In this document: piece by piece, positions 26,088 through 35,671 of the stretch
How positions within the stretch are numbered: the stretch's first letter is position 1
Layout of the letters: each line of letters opens with the position of its first letter
NCBI GenBank assembly: GCA_021203515.1
Contig: JAJQAY010000014.1
Span: 1-49,796, forward strand
Direction: 5' to 3'
DNA length: 49,796 nucleotides
Origin: Bacteroides sp.
GTDB lineage: Bacteria; Bacteroidota; Bacteroidia; Bacteroidales; Bacteroidaceae
Position numbers and translations under genes: made by a program
Notes under the pieces: generated by a model
What the model saw: the letters and a program-made list of their open reading frames with translations, nothing else
Told to the model about the DNA's origin: nothing
The model's database searches: none

Positions 26088-27221
26088 CTACATATCCAGC
26101 AGAAATTCTTCGATATTAGAACGATGAATAACCTCAAAGGAACTTCCGGGGTAAGCATCTATAAACTGTTGCGGATATTTATATTTCGCCGCGGGGTCCC
26201 ATTTGAATTCATACGTCGATATTCGCCCGTCCTCTTCTTCTATATAATCAATCTCTTTCTGCTGTTGTGTACGCCAAAACCAATAATTACAATAACTACC
26301 AGAATAAGCGTTTCGCTTGATACGTTCAGATATAATAAAATTCTCCCATAAAGCTCCGGCTTCTTCGGGAGTACGGTTTTCAAACATGGAAAAGTTAGCT
26401 AACACTGCATTACGAATGCCATTATCATAGAAATAGATTTTCCGGCTTGCTTTCAACTCATTCCGCAAATTTCTGGCAAATGAACCTAACCGAAAAATAA
26501 CATAATTCTTTTCAAGCATATCTATATAGCGATCCACTGTCTTAGTATCAAACCCAACTAATTGTCCTATCTCATTATATGAAACCTGTGAGCCGATTTG
26601 TAATGCCAACGCCTGCAATAATTTCACCAGTTTATCGGGTTTACCGATAGAATCAAGAGAAAGTATATCCTTATATAGGTAGCTATCTGCAAGTTCTTTC
26701 AAAACAGCTTTCTCATCTCCCGGACTCGTCACTACTTCCGGGTAATACCCGAATATCAACCGATGAGGAAGCATTCGTTTTTCCTCAATAAGATTAGTGT
26801 GTTCCACCATCTCGGCAAATGAAAGCGGATACATTTTGTATTCCCTTTTTCTTCCGGTAAGTGGTTCATTCACTTTAGATGCCAGTTCAAAGGAAGAGCT
26901 TCCCGTTGCTATCAATTGCACACCTTTCACTTGATCGGTTATCAATTTAAGCTTCAAGCCTACATCTGCAATGCGTTGAGCTTCATCAATAATAACAAAT
27001 TTCTTTTTGCCTATTATAACTTTCAAACGTGTAGAAGTGATACCTTCAAACAATTCTTGCACATCCAAATCATCCCCATTCAACCATAACACATCCTGAG
27101 AGTCAGCAAACATCTCACGCAGCAAAGTAGATTTTCCCACTTGACGAGATCCCATAATGATAATAGCCTTTTCGCTACCAATCATCATCTCAATTTTTTG
27201 CTTTAACAACCGTTCTATCAT
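26088..27221 (-). CDS. AAA ATPase with DUF4143 domain (first copy)
   Basis: A P-loop protein with an N-terminal AAA_14-type domain (Walker A MGSRQVGKST near residues 21-30, Walker B KFVIIDEAQRIADV) and a C-terminal DUF4143 domain (LGSFARNLRNELKASRKIYF, ENFIISERIK, WFWRTQQQKEIDYIEEEDG), whose last part resembles a nuclease-like PD-(D/E)xK fold. Such proteins are common and often recently transferred in Bacteroidetes; their role is not known. ATG at 27221 (MIERLLKQK) is preferred to 27254, because the likely -7 box at 27252-27259 overlaps the latter. 377 residues. Confidence 0.88.
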   Translation of the reverse strand: MIERLLKQKIEMMIGSEKAIIIMGSRQVGKSTLLREMFADSQDVLWLNGDDLDVQELFEGITSTRLKVIIGKKKFVIIDEAQRIADVGLKLKLITDQVKGVQLIATGSSSFELASKVNEPLTGRKREYKMYPLSFAEMVEHTNLIEEKRMLPHRLIFGYYPEVVTSPGDEKAVLKELADSYLYKDILSLDSIGKPDKLVKLLQALALQIGSQVSYNEIGQLVGFDTKTVDRYIDMLEKNYVIFRLGSFARNLRNELKASRKIYFYDNGIRNAVLANFSMFENRTPEEAGALWENFIISERIKRNAYSGSYCNYWFWRTQQQKEIDYIEEEDGRISTYEFKWDPAAKYKYPQQFIDAYPGSSFEVIHRSNIEEFLLDM

Positions 27222-27251
27222 AATCCTGACCTTAATAAGATAGTTTCGATA

Positions 27252-27259
27252 CAAAGATA
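27252..27259 (-). promoter_or_regulatory. -7 element TATCTTTG for the first DUF4143 gene
   Basis: The minus strand reads TATCTTTG, an exact consensus match about 30 bases before the 27221 start. The -33 element is indistinct. Confidence 0.5.
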
Positions 27260-27275
27260 AACGATTTTCAGAGTG

Positions 27276-27339
27276 AAATCCACAAATCTTATAAAATTTA
27301 CGAATTGCATTCCATGAATTTTATAAGATTTGTGGATTT
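27276..27339. repeat. Perfect 23-bp inverted repeat between the two DUF4143 genes
   Basis: AAATCCACAAATCTTATAAA begins the left arm (27276-27298), and its exact 23-base reverse complement is at 27317-27339, with 18 bases between. The arms are AT-rich, unlike the simple-word repeats elsewhere. It could end the upstream ATPase transcript or act as an operator for the downstream one. Confidence 0.88.
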
Positions 27340-27346
27340 TTCACAG

Positions 27347-28589
27347 CTATTTGCCTATTCTGTCCGCCAATATACCCGGTATCAAACGTGTCCCTTCATA
27401 TTCGGCATCCAAATTAATATTGGCAATATACCGTAGCTTTATGTTTTCCTCATCGGCAAAATTATTTAGCGAAGGTATTTTAACAGGGTTCTGGAAGCGC
27501 TTATATTTGCATTCCACCGCCAACTTCCGCAAGGGTCCATCCAGCACAAAGTCTACCTCCGAACCACTCTGTGTGCGATAAAAATAAATAGTATCGGATG
27601 CCGACCGATTTCTCCAAAGCTCCAATAATACATAATTCTCAAACAGAACCCCATTGTCCGTCCGGAATGCTATCTCATTAAAACTATTATAGATAATATT
27701 ACGCAGCCCCAAATCACAAAAATACACTTCATTCATCTTCCCTATAACCTTACGTTTATTGGTAAAGTAAGGTTCCACCAATTTTATGATATACATTTTC
27801 TGAAGTAAATAAATATACTCCTCACACCGTGTATACGGCAATCCGCTTTCACGGCTCAAATCATTTACATTCACGAGGTTTCCTATTCTGCACAGCCAGT
27901 AACCTAAGCAACTTATTGAAACCTACAAAATGCTCATTAGCAATATAGTGCCTTACATCATTCAATAAGTATGTCTGATAAATATCATTCAACAATTCCA
28001 CTTTTTCCTGAGGATTATCCATCAAAGCTGTATGCGGAAGCCTCCCATAAATCAAATATTCTTCATAAGCCATTCGTAAAGGAGCTATCAGAGCATCATC
28101 ATTCCCATTTTGAAGCTTTTGTTGCAGACGCCACAACTTTTCATCTTTAAATAAGAGATATTCCGAGAATGAGAGCGACAGCACCTCTGTTACACGCACA
28201 CGCCCAGCCAAAGACTCCTCAATATTCTGAAGAATATCCAAACTTGAACTGCCTGAACAAAGGACACGAAGATTGGCATATTTATCCGTCAATAGTTTTA
28301 ATATAGTAGAAACACCTTGTATGAACTGGAACTCATCAAGCAACAACAACCCCTCCACTTCCTCGTTGAGATAAATTTTCAAGTATTGTTCAATAGTGCT
28401 GAATTGCTGAAACCTGACAGCCACTTCCACATCTTGCCCATTCAGGAACAAAACATTACGAAACATCTCGGTCGGATAACTTTTCATGATAGAAGTTTTT
28501 CCGACCTGCCTTGCACCTATCAATACCACAATCGGCACTAATTTGAATGCCGACTGAATTTTCTCTTTATAACTATTTCTTTCAATCAT
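27347..28589 (-). pseudogene. AAA ATPase with DUF4143 domain (second copy), one frameshift
   Basis: The N-terminal half starts at 28589 and has Walker A IGARQVGKTS and Walker B LLLLDEFQFI. It ends in a shifted tail after LLRLLAVQN. The C-terminal half (VNVNDLSRESGLPYTRCEEY ... FYRTQSGSEVDFVLDG) is the DUF4143 part and ends at 27347. Removing one A from the CAGAATAGG stretch near 27877 joins them into 413 residues. This copy is only moderately similar to its neighbour at 26088, so it is not a recent duplicate. Its DEF Walker B and SEVDF nuclease-like motif suggest it is, or was, functional. Confidence 0.85.
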
Positions 28590-28773
28590 GGCTCATTCTT
28601 TTCCCACAAATATAGTGTTTTCTCAGCTATTCCCGAAAAATCCCCGGAGAATTTTCAACTATTACAAAAAAAACATGCATACTAGAATATAAGCAGCCGG
28701 AACCGCTTCATCAAGCAATCCCGGCTGCCGCCTAAAACAAAATAACCGCTGTTATCTGTCGTTTATTCTCTCT

Positions 28774-28799
28774 GTCATGCTGAGCCTGCCGAAGCATCT
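28774..28799. repeat. REP-like element GTCATGCTGAGCCTGCCGAA
   Basis: The sequence GTCATGCTGAGCCTGCCGAAGCATCT (given in two parts: first 20 bases, then GCATCT) belongs to a widespread bacterial intergenic repeat family whose members read TCATGCTGAGC...GAAGCATC. It contains a short self-complementary ATGCT...AGCAT. Here it lies at the 3' end of a small gene and encodes its last residues. Confidence 0.6.
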
Positions 28800-29019
28800 C
28801 TTCTCATACGGACGCTTAACGGTGCTCCCAGTTCCTCCCGTTCCACGACTTCAAGGAAGCCGTTCTGCTCCAGTTCAAAAAGAACAGGATATACGCGCAA
28901 CTTGTCTGCACCGGAGTTTTGGAGGATTTCCTCTACAGAAACCTTGTCGGAGAAAGAGTTGATGTAGTCAATGACTTTTGAGTGTCGATAACTTTATAGT
29001 TCAAATTCTTTTTACTCAT
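28775..29019 (-). CDS. Small hypothetical protein, one-base frameshift
   Basis: ATG at 29019 opens MSKKNLNYKVIDTQ, then loses frame. Restoring one A in the AAAA run near 28978 gives an 81-residue protein continuing KVIDYINSFSDKVSVEEILQ, ADKLRVYPVLFELEQNGFLE and VVEREELGAPLSVRM. The helix-rich pattern with VSVEEIL and YPVLFELEQNGFLEV resembles a winged-helix protein, but I do not recognise the family. The last residues RDASAGSA and stop are repeat-derived. The start overlaps the epimerase stop by eight bases, so it is the last gene of the polysaccharide operon. Confidence 0.65.
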
Positions 29020-29990
29020 TAGTATTTCTATTTTCCTTATACATCCGATAAGCCTCCTTCAGCATATCTTCATCATTATATTGAGGATGCCAATCCAAAT
29101 CCTTTTCAGTTTCACTGATATCCAATACATACTCCTCATCAGCTATCATAAATTGCTCTTTATACATCACGGTTAGGCCTATAGTATCCAACACATTGAG
29201 TACAAACTTCACAAGACTACCGGGTGTTGGGATAACTACCGAACGGGAATGAGCAGCCTGCACTACCCCTTTCAACAAAGTACGAATGTCCGGAGAGTTT
29301 TTAGAACCCAAATTATACTCCTTATTGGGCAATCCCCTATCAATAGCGCACAAAATAGCACTTACACAGTCGAACACAGAAATCATTGATAATGATTCTT
29401 ACCGTTTCCTATAGTAGGTACAGGGAGGTTAAGGTCTATCAATTTAAATAGCTTCACCAAAATACCCAACGCCCCGGGCCATTAATCATTCTCGGTCTCA
29501 TAATCGTAATATTCATCCCTTTCCGACGATATTCAAAGCATATTTCTTCACAAGCCTTCTTGCTCTGTCCATAAGGTCCGAAAGGGTTTTGAGGATGACG
29601 AATATCCACCGGTAGGTATTGAGGCTTGCCATAAGTCATGTCGGTAGTGAACATTAAATAATTGCGACAGCCCTTCCCATAGATTACCTTTAGCAGATTT
29701 CGTGTCCCTTCCGTATTGACACTGAAGAAATAATCTTTCCTATTCCGGGGCACTTTCGTGCGATATTGATTGGCCGCTAAATTTATTACCACATCTTCCG
29801 TTGTAACAGGAAGCGCTTCGAGCATTGCCTCATCGCGAATGTCAATCCTGGCATATTCGCAATTCTCCGAAATACGAGTATCTATTCCTTGCTGCAAGTC
29901 ACACACTACGACCTGTCCCTCTCTCTCTATGAGAGCATTAGCGAGATAACGTCCGACAAAACCATTACCACCAAAAATATAATACTTCAT
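29012..29990 (-). pseudogene. NAD-dependent sugar epimerase/dehydratase (SDR), two frameshifts
   Basis: The N-terminal half has the nucleotide-binding FGGNGFVGRYLA, VINLAANQYR, TTDMTYGKP and the catalytic YGQSKKACE (Tyr-x-x-x-Lys). It breaks at GPGRWVFW near 29463. The C-terminal half (ISVFDCVSAILCAIDRGLPN, YNLGSK) follows after a second missing base near 29388. Restoring a base at each place gives 326 residues, a normal extended-SDR length. Such enzymes epimerise nucleotide-sugar or polyprenyl-linked sugars. It sits beside the UbiA, HAD and small-carrier genes, so the substrate may be polyprenyl-phospho-ribose, a DprE2-like step. That role is inference. Confidence 0.83.
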
Positions 29991-29991
29991 A

Positions 29992-30348
29992 TCAACTTCT
30001 TGAGATTAAATATACTCCGATACAAATCACTAAAATTCCCATAATACGCGTCAGTGTCAGTGACTCCCCAAAGAAATAGTACCCGACTACGGCCGCCACC
30101 ACATACCCGATACTCAGGAACGGATAAGCAAAGCTCACCTCCACTTTAGAAAGTACCGCCATCCACATTAAGATACTCACGGCATAACAAAACATGGCCG
30201 CCCATAACCATAAATTCATCAACATACCCCCTATGTTATGTACAAGCCCACTCATTCCAACTTCGCCCACCAGCAACATACCTTTGCGAATACAAAGCTG
30301 CGCAGCGCAATTCAGCAGTACGCTGATTAAGATTAAAAGAATATTCAT
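29992..30348 (-). CDS. Small EmrE/EamA-type multidrug-resistance-like membrane protein
   Basis: A 118-residue, four-helix membrane protein (LLILISVLLNCAAQLCIRKG; FAYPFLSIGYVVAAVVGYYF; ILVICIGVYLI). This is the SMR/EamA size and topology used by ArnE/ArnF, which flip a polyprenyl-linked amino sugar. The FAYPFLSIGYV segment resembles the G-x-x-x-Y regions of that superfamily. It starts four bases inside the HAD gene end (ATGA-type overlap at 30345-30348). The nearby UbiA gene suggests a flippase for a lipid-linked sugar rather than drug efflux. Confidence 0.8.
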   Translation of the reverse strand: MNILLILISVLLNCAAQLCIRKGMLLVGEVGMSGLVHNIGGMLMNLWLWAAMFCYAVSILMWMAVLSKVEVSFAYPFLSIGYVVAAVVGYYFFGESLTLTRIMGILVICIGVYLISRS

Positions 30349-30944
30349 TTTTGAAATAATTTATAATATTGTTCATCTGCCGAAGCCAGCAGCTCCTTGT
30401 CTCCCCGGCTATCGCCATAAGCTATCAGATGATATTTCTGCCGTTCCGGAAAAAGTGCCGCCAGGCGATTTACTTTCTCTTGTCCATAACAGTTAGACGT
30501 AGCAAAACGTCCTGTGAGTTTTCCCTGTTCATTTATCTCCAATCGTGTACTCAAAACATGTTTCACGCCCAAATAACGTGCAAACGGTTGCACCCAGTTC
30601 TCCACACTGGCACTGACTATTACCACCTCATCCAATTTGTCAAGATGCGCTTCTATTTGCTGCACAGCTGAATTATAAAGCAAACTTTCTCCTTCTTTAG
30701 CGAAAAATTGTTCGCAAACCCTATTAAAATCCACTAATGGCATTCCCTGAAAAAAGTAAGTAAAAATATGCTGTTTGGCTTTCCAGTTGGGATATAGCTT
30801 GAGTTTATAAGCCATCAAAATCGGGCTGTGAAGTAACATGCCGATATAGAAGGCTTTTGAACCTTTGGCAAACTTTATAAACTCCAATAAAGTATCCTTT
30901 TTAGTGATGATGCCGTCAAAATCAAAAGCTGCAACAGTTTTCAT
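30345..30944 (-). CDS. HAD-superfamily (subfamily IB) phosphatase
   Basis: A 199-residue haloacid dehalogenase-like phosphatase: motif I AAFDFDGIITKKDT with the nucleophilic aspartate, VVIVSASVENWVQP (motif II), and motif III YGDSRGDKELL. It resembles the HAD-IB branch (SerB/phosphatidylglycerophosphatase C type). It is immediately downstream of a UbiA-family gene; HAD and UbiA domains are known as fused proteins in other bacteria. It could remove the 5-phosphate from a polyprenyl-phospho-ribose 5-phosphate. Intact in this window. Confidence 0.85.
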   Translation of the reverse strand: MKTVAAFDFDGIITKKDTLLEFIKFAKGSKAFYIGMLLHSPILMAYKLKLYPNWKAKQHIFTYFFQGMPLVDFNRVCEQFFAKEGESLLYNSAVQQIEAHLDKLDEVVIVSASVENWVQPFARYLGVKHVLSTRLEINEQGKLTGRFATSNCYGQEKVNRLAALFPERQKYHLIAYGDSRGDKELLASADEQYYKLFQK

Positions 30945-30967
30945 CGCAATTTATCAGCAATACAGAA

Positions 30968-31831
30968 TTATAAAAAGCAAATTCCCCATCCCAAAATACA
31001 GAGCTGTATAAAGCGGTCTTTCATCAATACTTTAGTCGGACTCCCGCTTTTCACATCCACAATTGTCAGTTGCAAATAGCGCATGATACCTGCCAATACA
31101 AAGATGGAAGTAATATAGAGGTAAGAAGTATGCATACGTTCCACAACCTCATCAGAAACCGTGTACATAATGTAGCATACCATCGTGATAGAAGCAACAA
31201 TCGAAATAGCCTGATTCATGAACTGCAGGTTGTAACGATTCACATTCCTACGGGCTTTTACCCCTGTATCCTCGTAAATCACCACATCATCGCGCCGTTT
31301 GGCAAATGCCAGAAACAGAGCAAGCAAAAAAAGTCATCAGTATAATCCATTGAGAAATCCATATCCCGGCAGCCACTCCTCCTGCCAAGATACGCAATAC
31401 AAAACCCGCCGCAATGATAAACACGTCTACAAGAGCTATCTGTTTCAACTTGATACAATAAGCTACATTCGGCAGCAAATAAAGGCATATAATGGCAAAA
31501 AGACAGTAATTGCCCCCACCGTTTTAATTGAAGCCAAAATCAATGACACTATAACACACCCTATAGCTATCACATATCCTGATCTTTTTGATATCCTCCC
31601 ACTCGCAATAGGGCGTTTACATTTCTTGGGATGCAGCCTGTCTGCTTCCGCATCCCAAATGTCATTAAAACAATAAATACCGCTTGCTGCAAAACTATAA
31701 GCAAGGAATGCCACGAAGCAGGGCAGTAGATATTCCGCATCAGTTAAATGTCGGTCGAAAAAGAGTGGCAAAAAGATAAAGAGGTTTTTCGTCCATTGAT
31801 GAGGGCGGAGGAGTAATAAAATGGATTTCAT
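30968..31831 (-). pseudogene. UbiA-family polyprenyl-phosphate transferase (DPPR-synthase-like), two frameshifts
   Basis: The N-terminus LLRPHQWTKNLFIFLPLFF and the Mg-binding motif NDIWDAEADRLHPKKCKRP (NDxxDxxxD) mark the decaprenyl-phosphate phosphoribosyltransferase branch of UbiA. The second part (VAYCIKLKQIALVDVFIIAA, AGGVAAG) and third part (AKRRDDVVIYEDTG, VNRYN) continue the same family. One missing base near 31480 and one extra T in the run near 31326 separate them; corrected, the protein is 287 residues. In mycobacteria this enzyme puts phosphoribose on a polyprenyl phosphate, the first step to arabinofuranose donors. The exact substrate here is inferred. Confidence 0.84.
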
Positions 31832-31851
31832 CGTTTTTTTAATTAAGTATC

Positions 31852-33294
31852 CTATTTCTTACATACATCTATGGCACCGACTTTATCATTTTCCACAACC
31901 CAGATACAATCTATATCGTTTGTGTCTTGCATAATATCTTCTACGATTTTATTTTTATCCGCCACATTTATACATTTATAATCAATCTGCTGCGGATTTA
32001 TAAAATCAAAATAAAGTCTTGTAGCATTTGCCATATCCCAAGCTAATGCTCCCGTAGTTTGAAACACTGAGTAAATAATTCTTTCCTCATCGCAATCAAT
32101 TACACAGATATGGTTGGGGACAAACATAGTCTGCTCCACAGCACTTTTCACTCTAGTATATGCGCATTTACCATTTTCATAGATATAATACCATTTATGT
32201 AGAAATACGGCCAAAGATGTTAATAAAAACAGATAAGTTAAATTTCTTTCCCACTTTTCCCAATTTGCATCATTGAGTAATATACCCAAAGACAATGCGA
32301 ACATCCATAGTGTTGGATAGGCATGCATTTTGCCAGGATGTCCCATTACAAGATGAGGAGTCGTCACAATAAATGCACATCCTACAAGTACCAACAGCTT
32401 TATTCTATCATCTTTTTCCCTTATTTTTATTTTCCTTCCTATCACAAACAAGAATATAAGCGAAACAGTCAAAGTTATCAAAAACAGCCAATAGCACTTT
32501 TCTATAAAAATAGCGATTGTATCCAGGCAAGTTAGAGAACTACCCCAAAGCAAAAACAATCCCTTTATAGAATTAAGCCCTAAACCTACAGTATAATTAT
32601 TATCCTCCACACCTATATCCAAGGATGAAACGGATAATACTATACGAAAAATGAAATAAACGATAATAATCAAGAATGAAATGCTCCAATATTTAAACAA
32701 TAACTTCACCCAATGCCGCAATGAAATAGTCCATGCTTTTTCATCTATTATCAATAGGCTCAGCACAGGAGTTACTGCAAGCCATACAATGCCACTCTCT
32801 TTGCTGAATAAAGCTAATACCATACAAGTATAGGCAATCCATCTCCTTTTCTAAAAACAATAAGGACATTACTCCGAATGCCAAACTTAACGCTTGATTA
32901 ATTGAATCTACTGAATAAGTAGTGGCAACAAGCATTGGAGAGAATATGAACAAAGCAGGAGACAAGAATTTGGCAAAGCCATTCACACCGCATCTTTCAA
33001 GCAAACGTTCTAATCCCCATAATGAAAAATAGATAAGCAACTATTATCAATAGATGATTGAGAAATGGAAATAGATGCATACATTGCCCTGTCAAGTATC
33101 CCCACGCCGAGTCAACCGGACGCCAAAAACGCCCCATGCGGCAAGAAATTATTTACATCAAAAAAACGATGTGGAGCCGGTAATGAATAATAATCATCAG
33201 CCACTGGTAAAACCCAAAAAGCTCCTATACATAATAAAATAGCTATATATAATAAGCTGTTCCTATAATTCATATTGCTACTGATATTATTCAT
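31852..33294 (-). pseudogene. Multi-spanning membrane protein, probably GT-C glycosyltransferase, three frameshifts
   Basis: The N-terminal part (YRNSLLYIAILLCIGAFWVL; VADDYYSLPAPHRFFDVNNF) ends in a wrong frame near 33105. A second part has FSPALFIFSPMLVATTYSVD and FSLWGLERLLERC. The third has ALFSKESGIVWLAVTPVLSL and FLFVIGRKI, ending in a soluble domain (NATRLYFDFINPQQID). Removing one base near 33105, 33043 and 32838 gives one 479-residue protein with many helices. DDYYS after the first helix is the type of acidic motif seen in GT-C enzymes that use polyprenyl-linked donors. There is a 4-base overlap with the upstream GT2 gene. Identity as a GT-C is inference. Confidence 0.65.
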
Positions 33295-34097
33295 AACCTT
33301 CCATTCTCTACATTATAAGCAAGCCGCACAACAGCAGATGGGACTAATGTAAACAGAAAGGCTACAAAGACAGATGCCAAACTGAAAAGAGGAGACTTCC
33401 ATGAAAAATGACGCATTCGAACTTGCAAGTTCGCTTTCCAATGATCTTTTTTCTTCTATATCCCAAATTCTCACATACCCTATAATTTAAGATACAACAA
33501 GATAAATTCCTTATAACCAAAGAAGCAGCTTGTATTTGCAGCCATAAATCCAAATCCTCAGACCTTCTTAATCTTGCATCATATCGAAAGTGGCTTTCTA
33601 CGATTCTTCTATGAATCATTACCGTTGGTTGAGCAAGAGGGCTTCTGAAAACAGTCCACAATTTAAGCCTAAAACCTTGTGCGGGATATTTTCTGACAGA
33701 AGTTACCTTTTCATTTCCATCTATTATATACATAGCTCCCCCTAAAAACCGAAGTCTCCGGATTTTCAATAAAATATTTCACTTGTAACTCCAATCTATT
33801 AGGGGTTGCCACATCGTCGCCATCAAGAAAAGCTATATATTTCCCTTTTGCTTGTTCCATTCCATAGTTTCTAGCAGAAGAAACCCCTAAGCGATTAGGA
33901 AAACGAAATATCTGAATATTTGCTCTATCCTTATATTTATCAATAGCTTCTTTTGTCTCAATCTGCGTACTGTCATCAACAATTAATAACTCCCAGTTTG
34001 TATATGTCTGTCCTATAACACTATTAATTGATTTCTCTATAATAGATGCAGGTTTATTAAAAGAGGGGATTATAACTGACACTAACGGACTTTCCAT
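33291..34097 (-). pseudogene. Family 2 glycosyltransferase, two frameshifts
   Basis: ATG at 34097 gives MESPLVSVIIPSFNKPASII, the standard GT-A start, followed by GQTYTNWELLIVDDSTQ (first acidic motif) and YIAFLDGDDVATPNRLELQ (DxD). The middle (SPLAQPTVMIHRRIVE, SEDLDLWLQI) is also typical GT2, with ED as the catalytic pair. One extra T near 33754 and one missing A near 33456 split the frame. Corrected, the protein is 268 residues ending in a hydrophobic helix (SVFVAFLFTLVPSAVVRLAY) at 33291. It overlaps the next gene by four bases. Confidence 0.85.
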
Positions 34098-34099
34098 AA

Positions 34100-34663
34100 T
34101 CAACAACCCGTATTATTATTACACAATATTTTCATCATGCAGTGATCCATCACCATGTGCAAATCTTCGGTTATTTGCATATCATCCACAGGAATATGTA
34201 GACTACATTTTTTTTCAATTTACCACCGTCATATCCCGTCAGCCCAATGGTAACCCCATTGTGTTCATTCGCATACTCTATCGCTTTCAACACATTTCCG
34301 GAGTTGCCCGAACCCGATATACCAATACAATATCCCCCTCTTGAAAAAGATTTTTCAACTGCTCCACAAATATATCTTCAAAAGACATATCGTTTGCATA
34401 GGCCATCAATGAAGGAATATTATCATTCAGACAGATTAGCTTGAACTTTTTTTCTTGGTTTAAAGAGACTCCCTTATTAAAATCACAAACATAATGCGAA
34501 GCCGTAGCCGATGGACCTCCGTTCCCATAACAAAGATTGTACGTCCCTCCTGGCGAGCCTTTTCAAGAGCCAACATCACTGAATTAATTTCTTCCAAAGA
34601 CAAAATATCAATAACGCTTTTTAGTTTACACAAATAATCGTGTATCTCATTCATATACGCCAT
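34100..34663 (-). pseudogene. SIS-domain sugar-phosphate isomerase (second GmhA-like gene), several frameshifts
   Basis: The opening EINSVMLALEKARQEGRTIF is that of a SIS protein. The expected GNGGPSATASHYVCDFNKGV appears after one base is restored near 34530, [20 protein letters not shown] appears in another frame, and the end HMVMDHCMMKIL in another. The indels cancel over 564 bases, giving 187 residues. SGSGNSGNV and GNGGSA-type motifs bind the sugar phosphate. It is paired with the kinase gene upstream (overlap 17 bases) as GmhA is with HddA, so it probably makes the substrate of that kinase. I cannot tell whether this is also sedoheptulose 7-phosphate. Confidence 0.72.
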
Positions 34664-35643
34664 AACTATTATCCCCTATATATATAATTTTTGAACCATA
34701 ATTATCAAAATGAAAAGGCAGCTCTTTATATTTGCTCATTCTTCTCTTAAACTGTTCCTGTCTTTCTTCGGGACAATAAAAAAGCAGAAAACCGGCACCT
34801 CCCGCCCCTAACAGTTTTCCACCGGTAGCTCCGGAAGATATTCCAAAGTGATATATATCGTCTACCAACGAATTGGTTATGTCCTCCGAAAGACTACTTT
34901 TAAGTAACCAGCCATTATGTAATATTCGTCCAAAGCCATCAATATCATTACCCTCCAAAGTTTTCTTTAATTCCATGGCCAAACCAACCATCTCCTTTTG
35001 TATCTGGAACTTTTTCTTATCCGCCATTGCGCGGCTTTGCTTTTCAAGTATTACGTTGGCAGAACGTACCTCACCTGTATAATACATAAAGAGATTATTT
35101 TCCAATTCTTTCTTTTTCACCGGTCTCATAAGCGCTTTCTCCACATTCGCCCCTTCGTCAGGATGAAATGTTATATAATTCAACCTCCGTAGGCGGCAGC
35201 ATATTGGTCTTGTTTTCCTATCGGATTTTTAAGGATATCGATTTCAACATGGCAAGCCATTTGAGCTAAATATTCCGCAGAAGTAACCTTACCTCTAAAG
35301 GCATACAGAGCGTTCAGCAATCCTACAGTAAAAGAACTGCTTGAACCAAGTTCTGTTCCGGATGGGATATCAGCAATAGAATTAACATCAACACCTGTCT
35401 GATTTAATAATAGTAATACCTCTCTCGGTATCGAGTGCTTGATGTCATGCAAATCCGTCACAAGCTCCGTTTGAGAATATTTTAACAGAGTCTTTGTCTC
35501 ATCAAAATAAGGATGAAGAGCGATATACATATATTTATCGATTGACGTGCTTAGTACAGCCCCATTTCAGAATGATAAAATGAAGGTAAATCAGAGCCTC
35601 CACCTGCAAATGATATGCGGAAAGGAGTTTTAGAAATAATCAT
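34647..35643 (-). pseudogene. GHMP kinase (second HddA-like gene), two frameshifts
   Basis: ATG at 35643 gives [20 protein letters not shown], the usual heptose-kinase start, then SEMG. One base restored near 35562 continues to SIDKYMYIALHPYFDE and the ATP-binding IPSGTELGSSSSFTVGLLNA. Another base restored near 35170 joins KQDQYAAAYGG to LNYITFHPDEG. Further on are GGKLLGAGGAGFLLFYCPEE, the conserved C-terminal GHMP motif. Corrected length is 332 residues. It resembles D-glycero-D-manno-heptose 7-phosphate kinase and is a paralogue of the gene at 38581, with clear sequence differences, so it may phosphorylate another sugar phosphate. Confidence 0.82.
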
Positions 35644-35671
35644 AATTAAAATTGCTTTTTAGTGTATTGAT

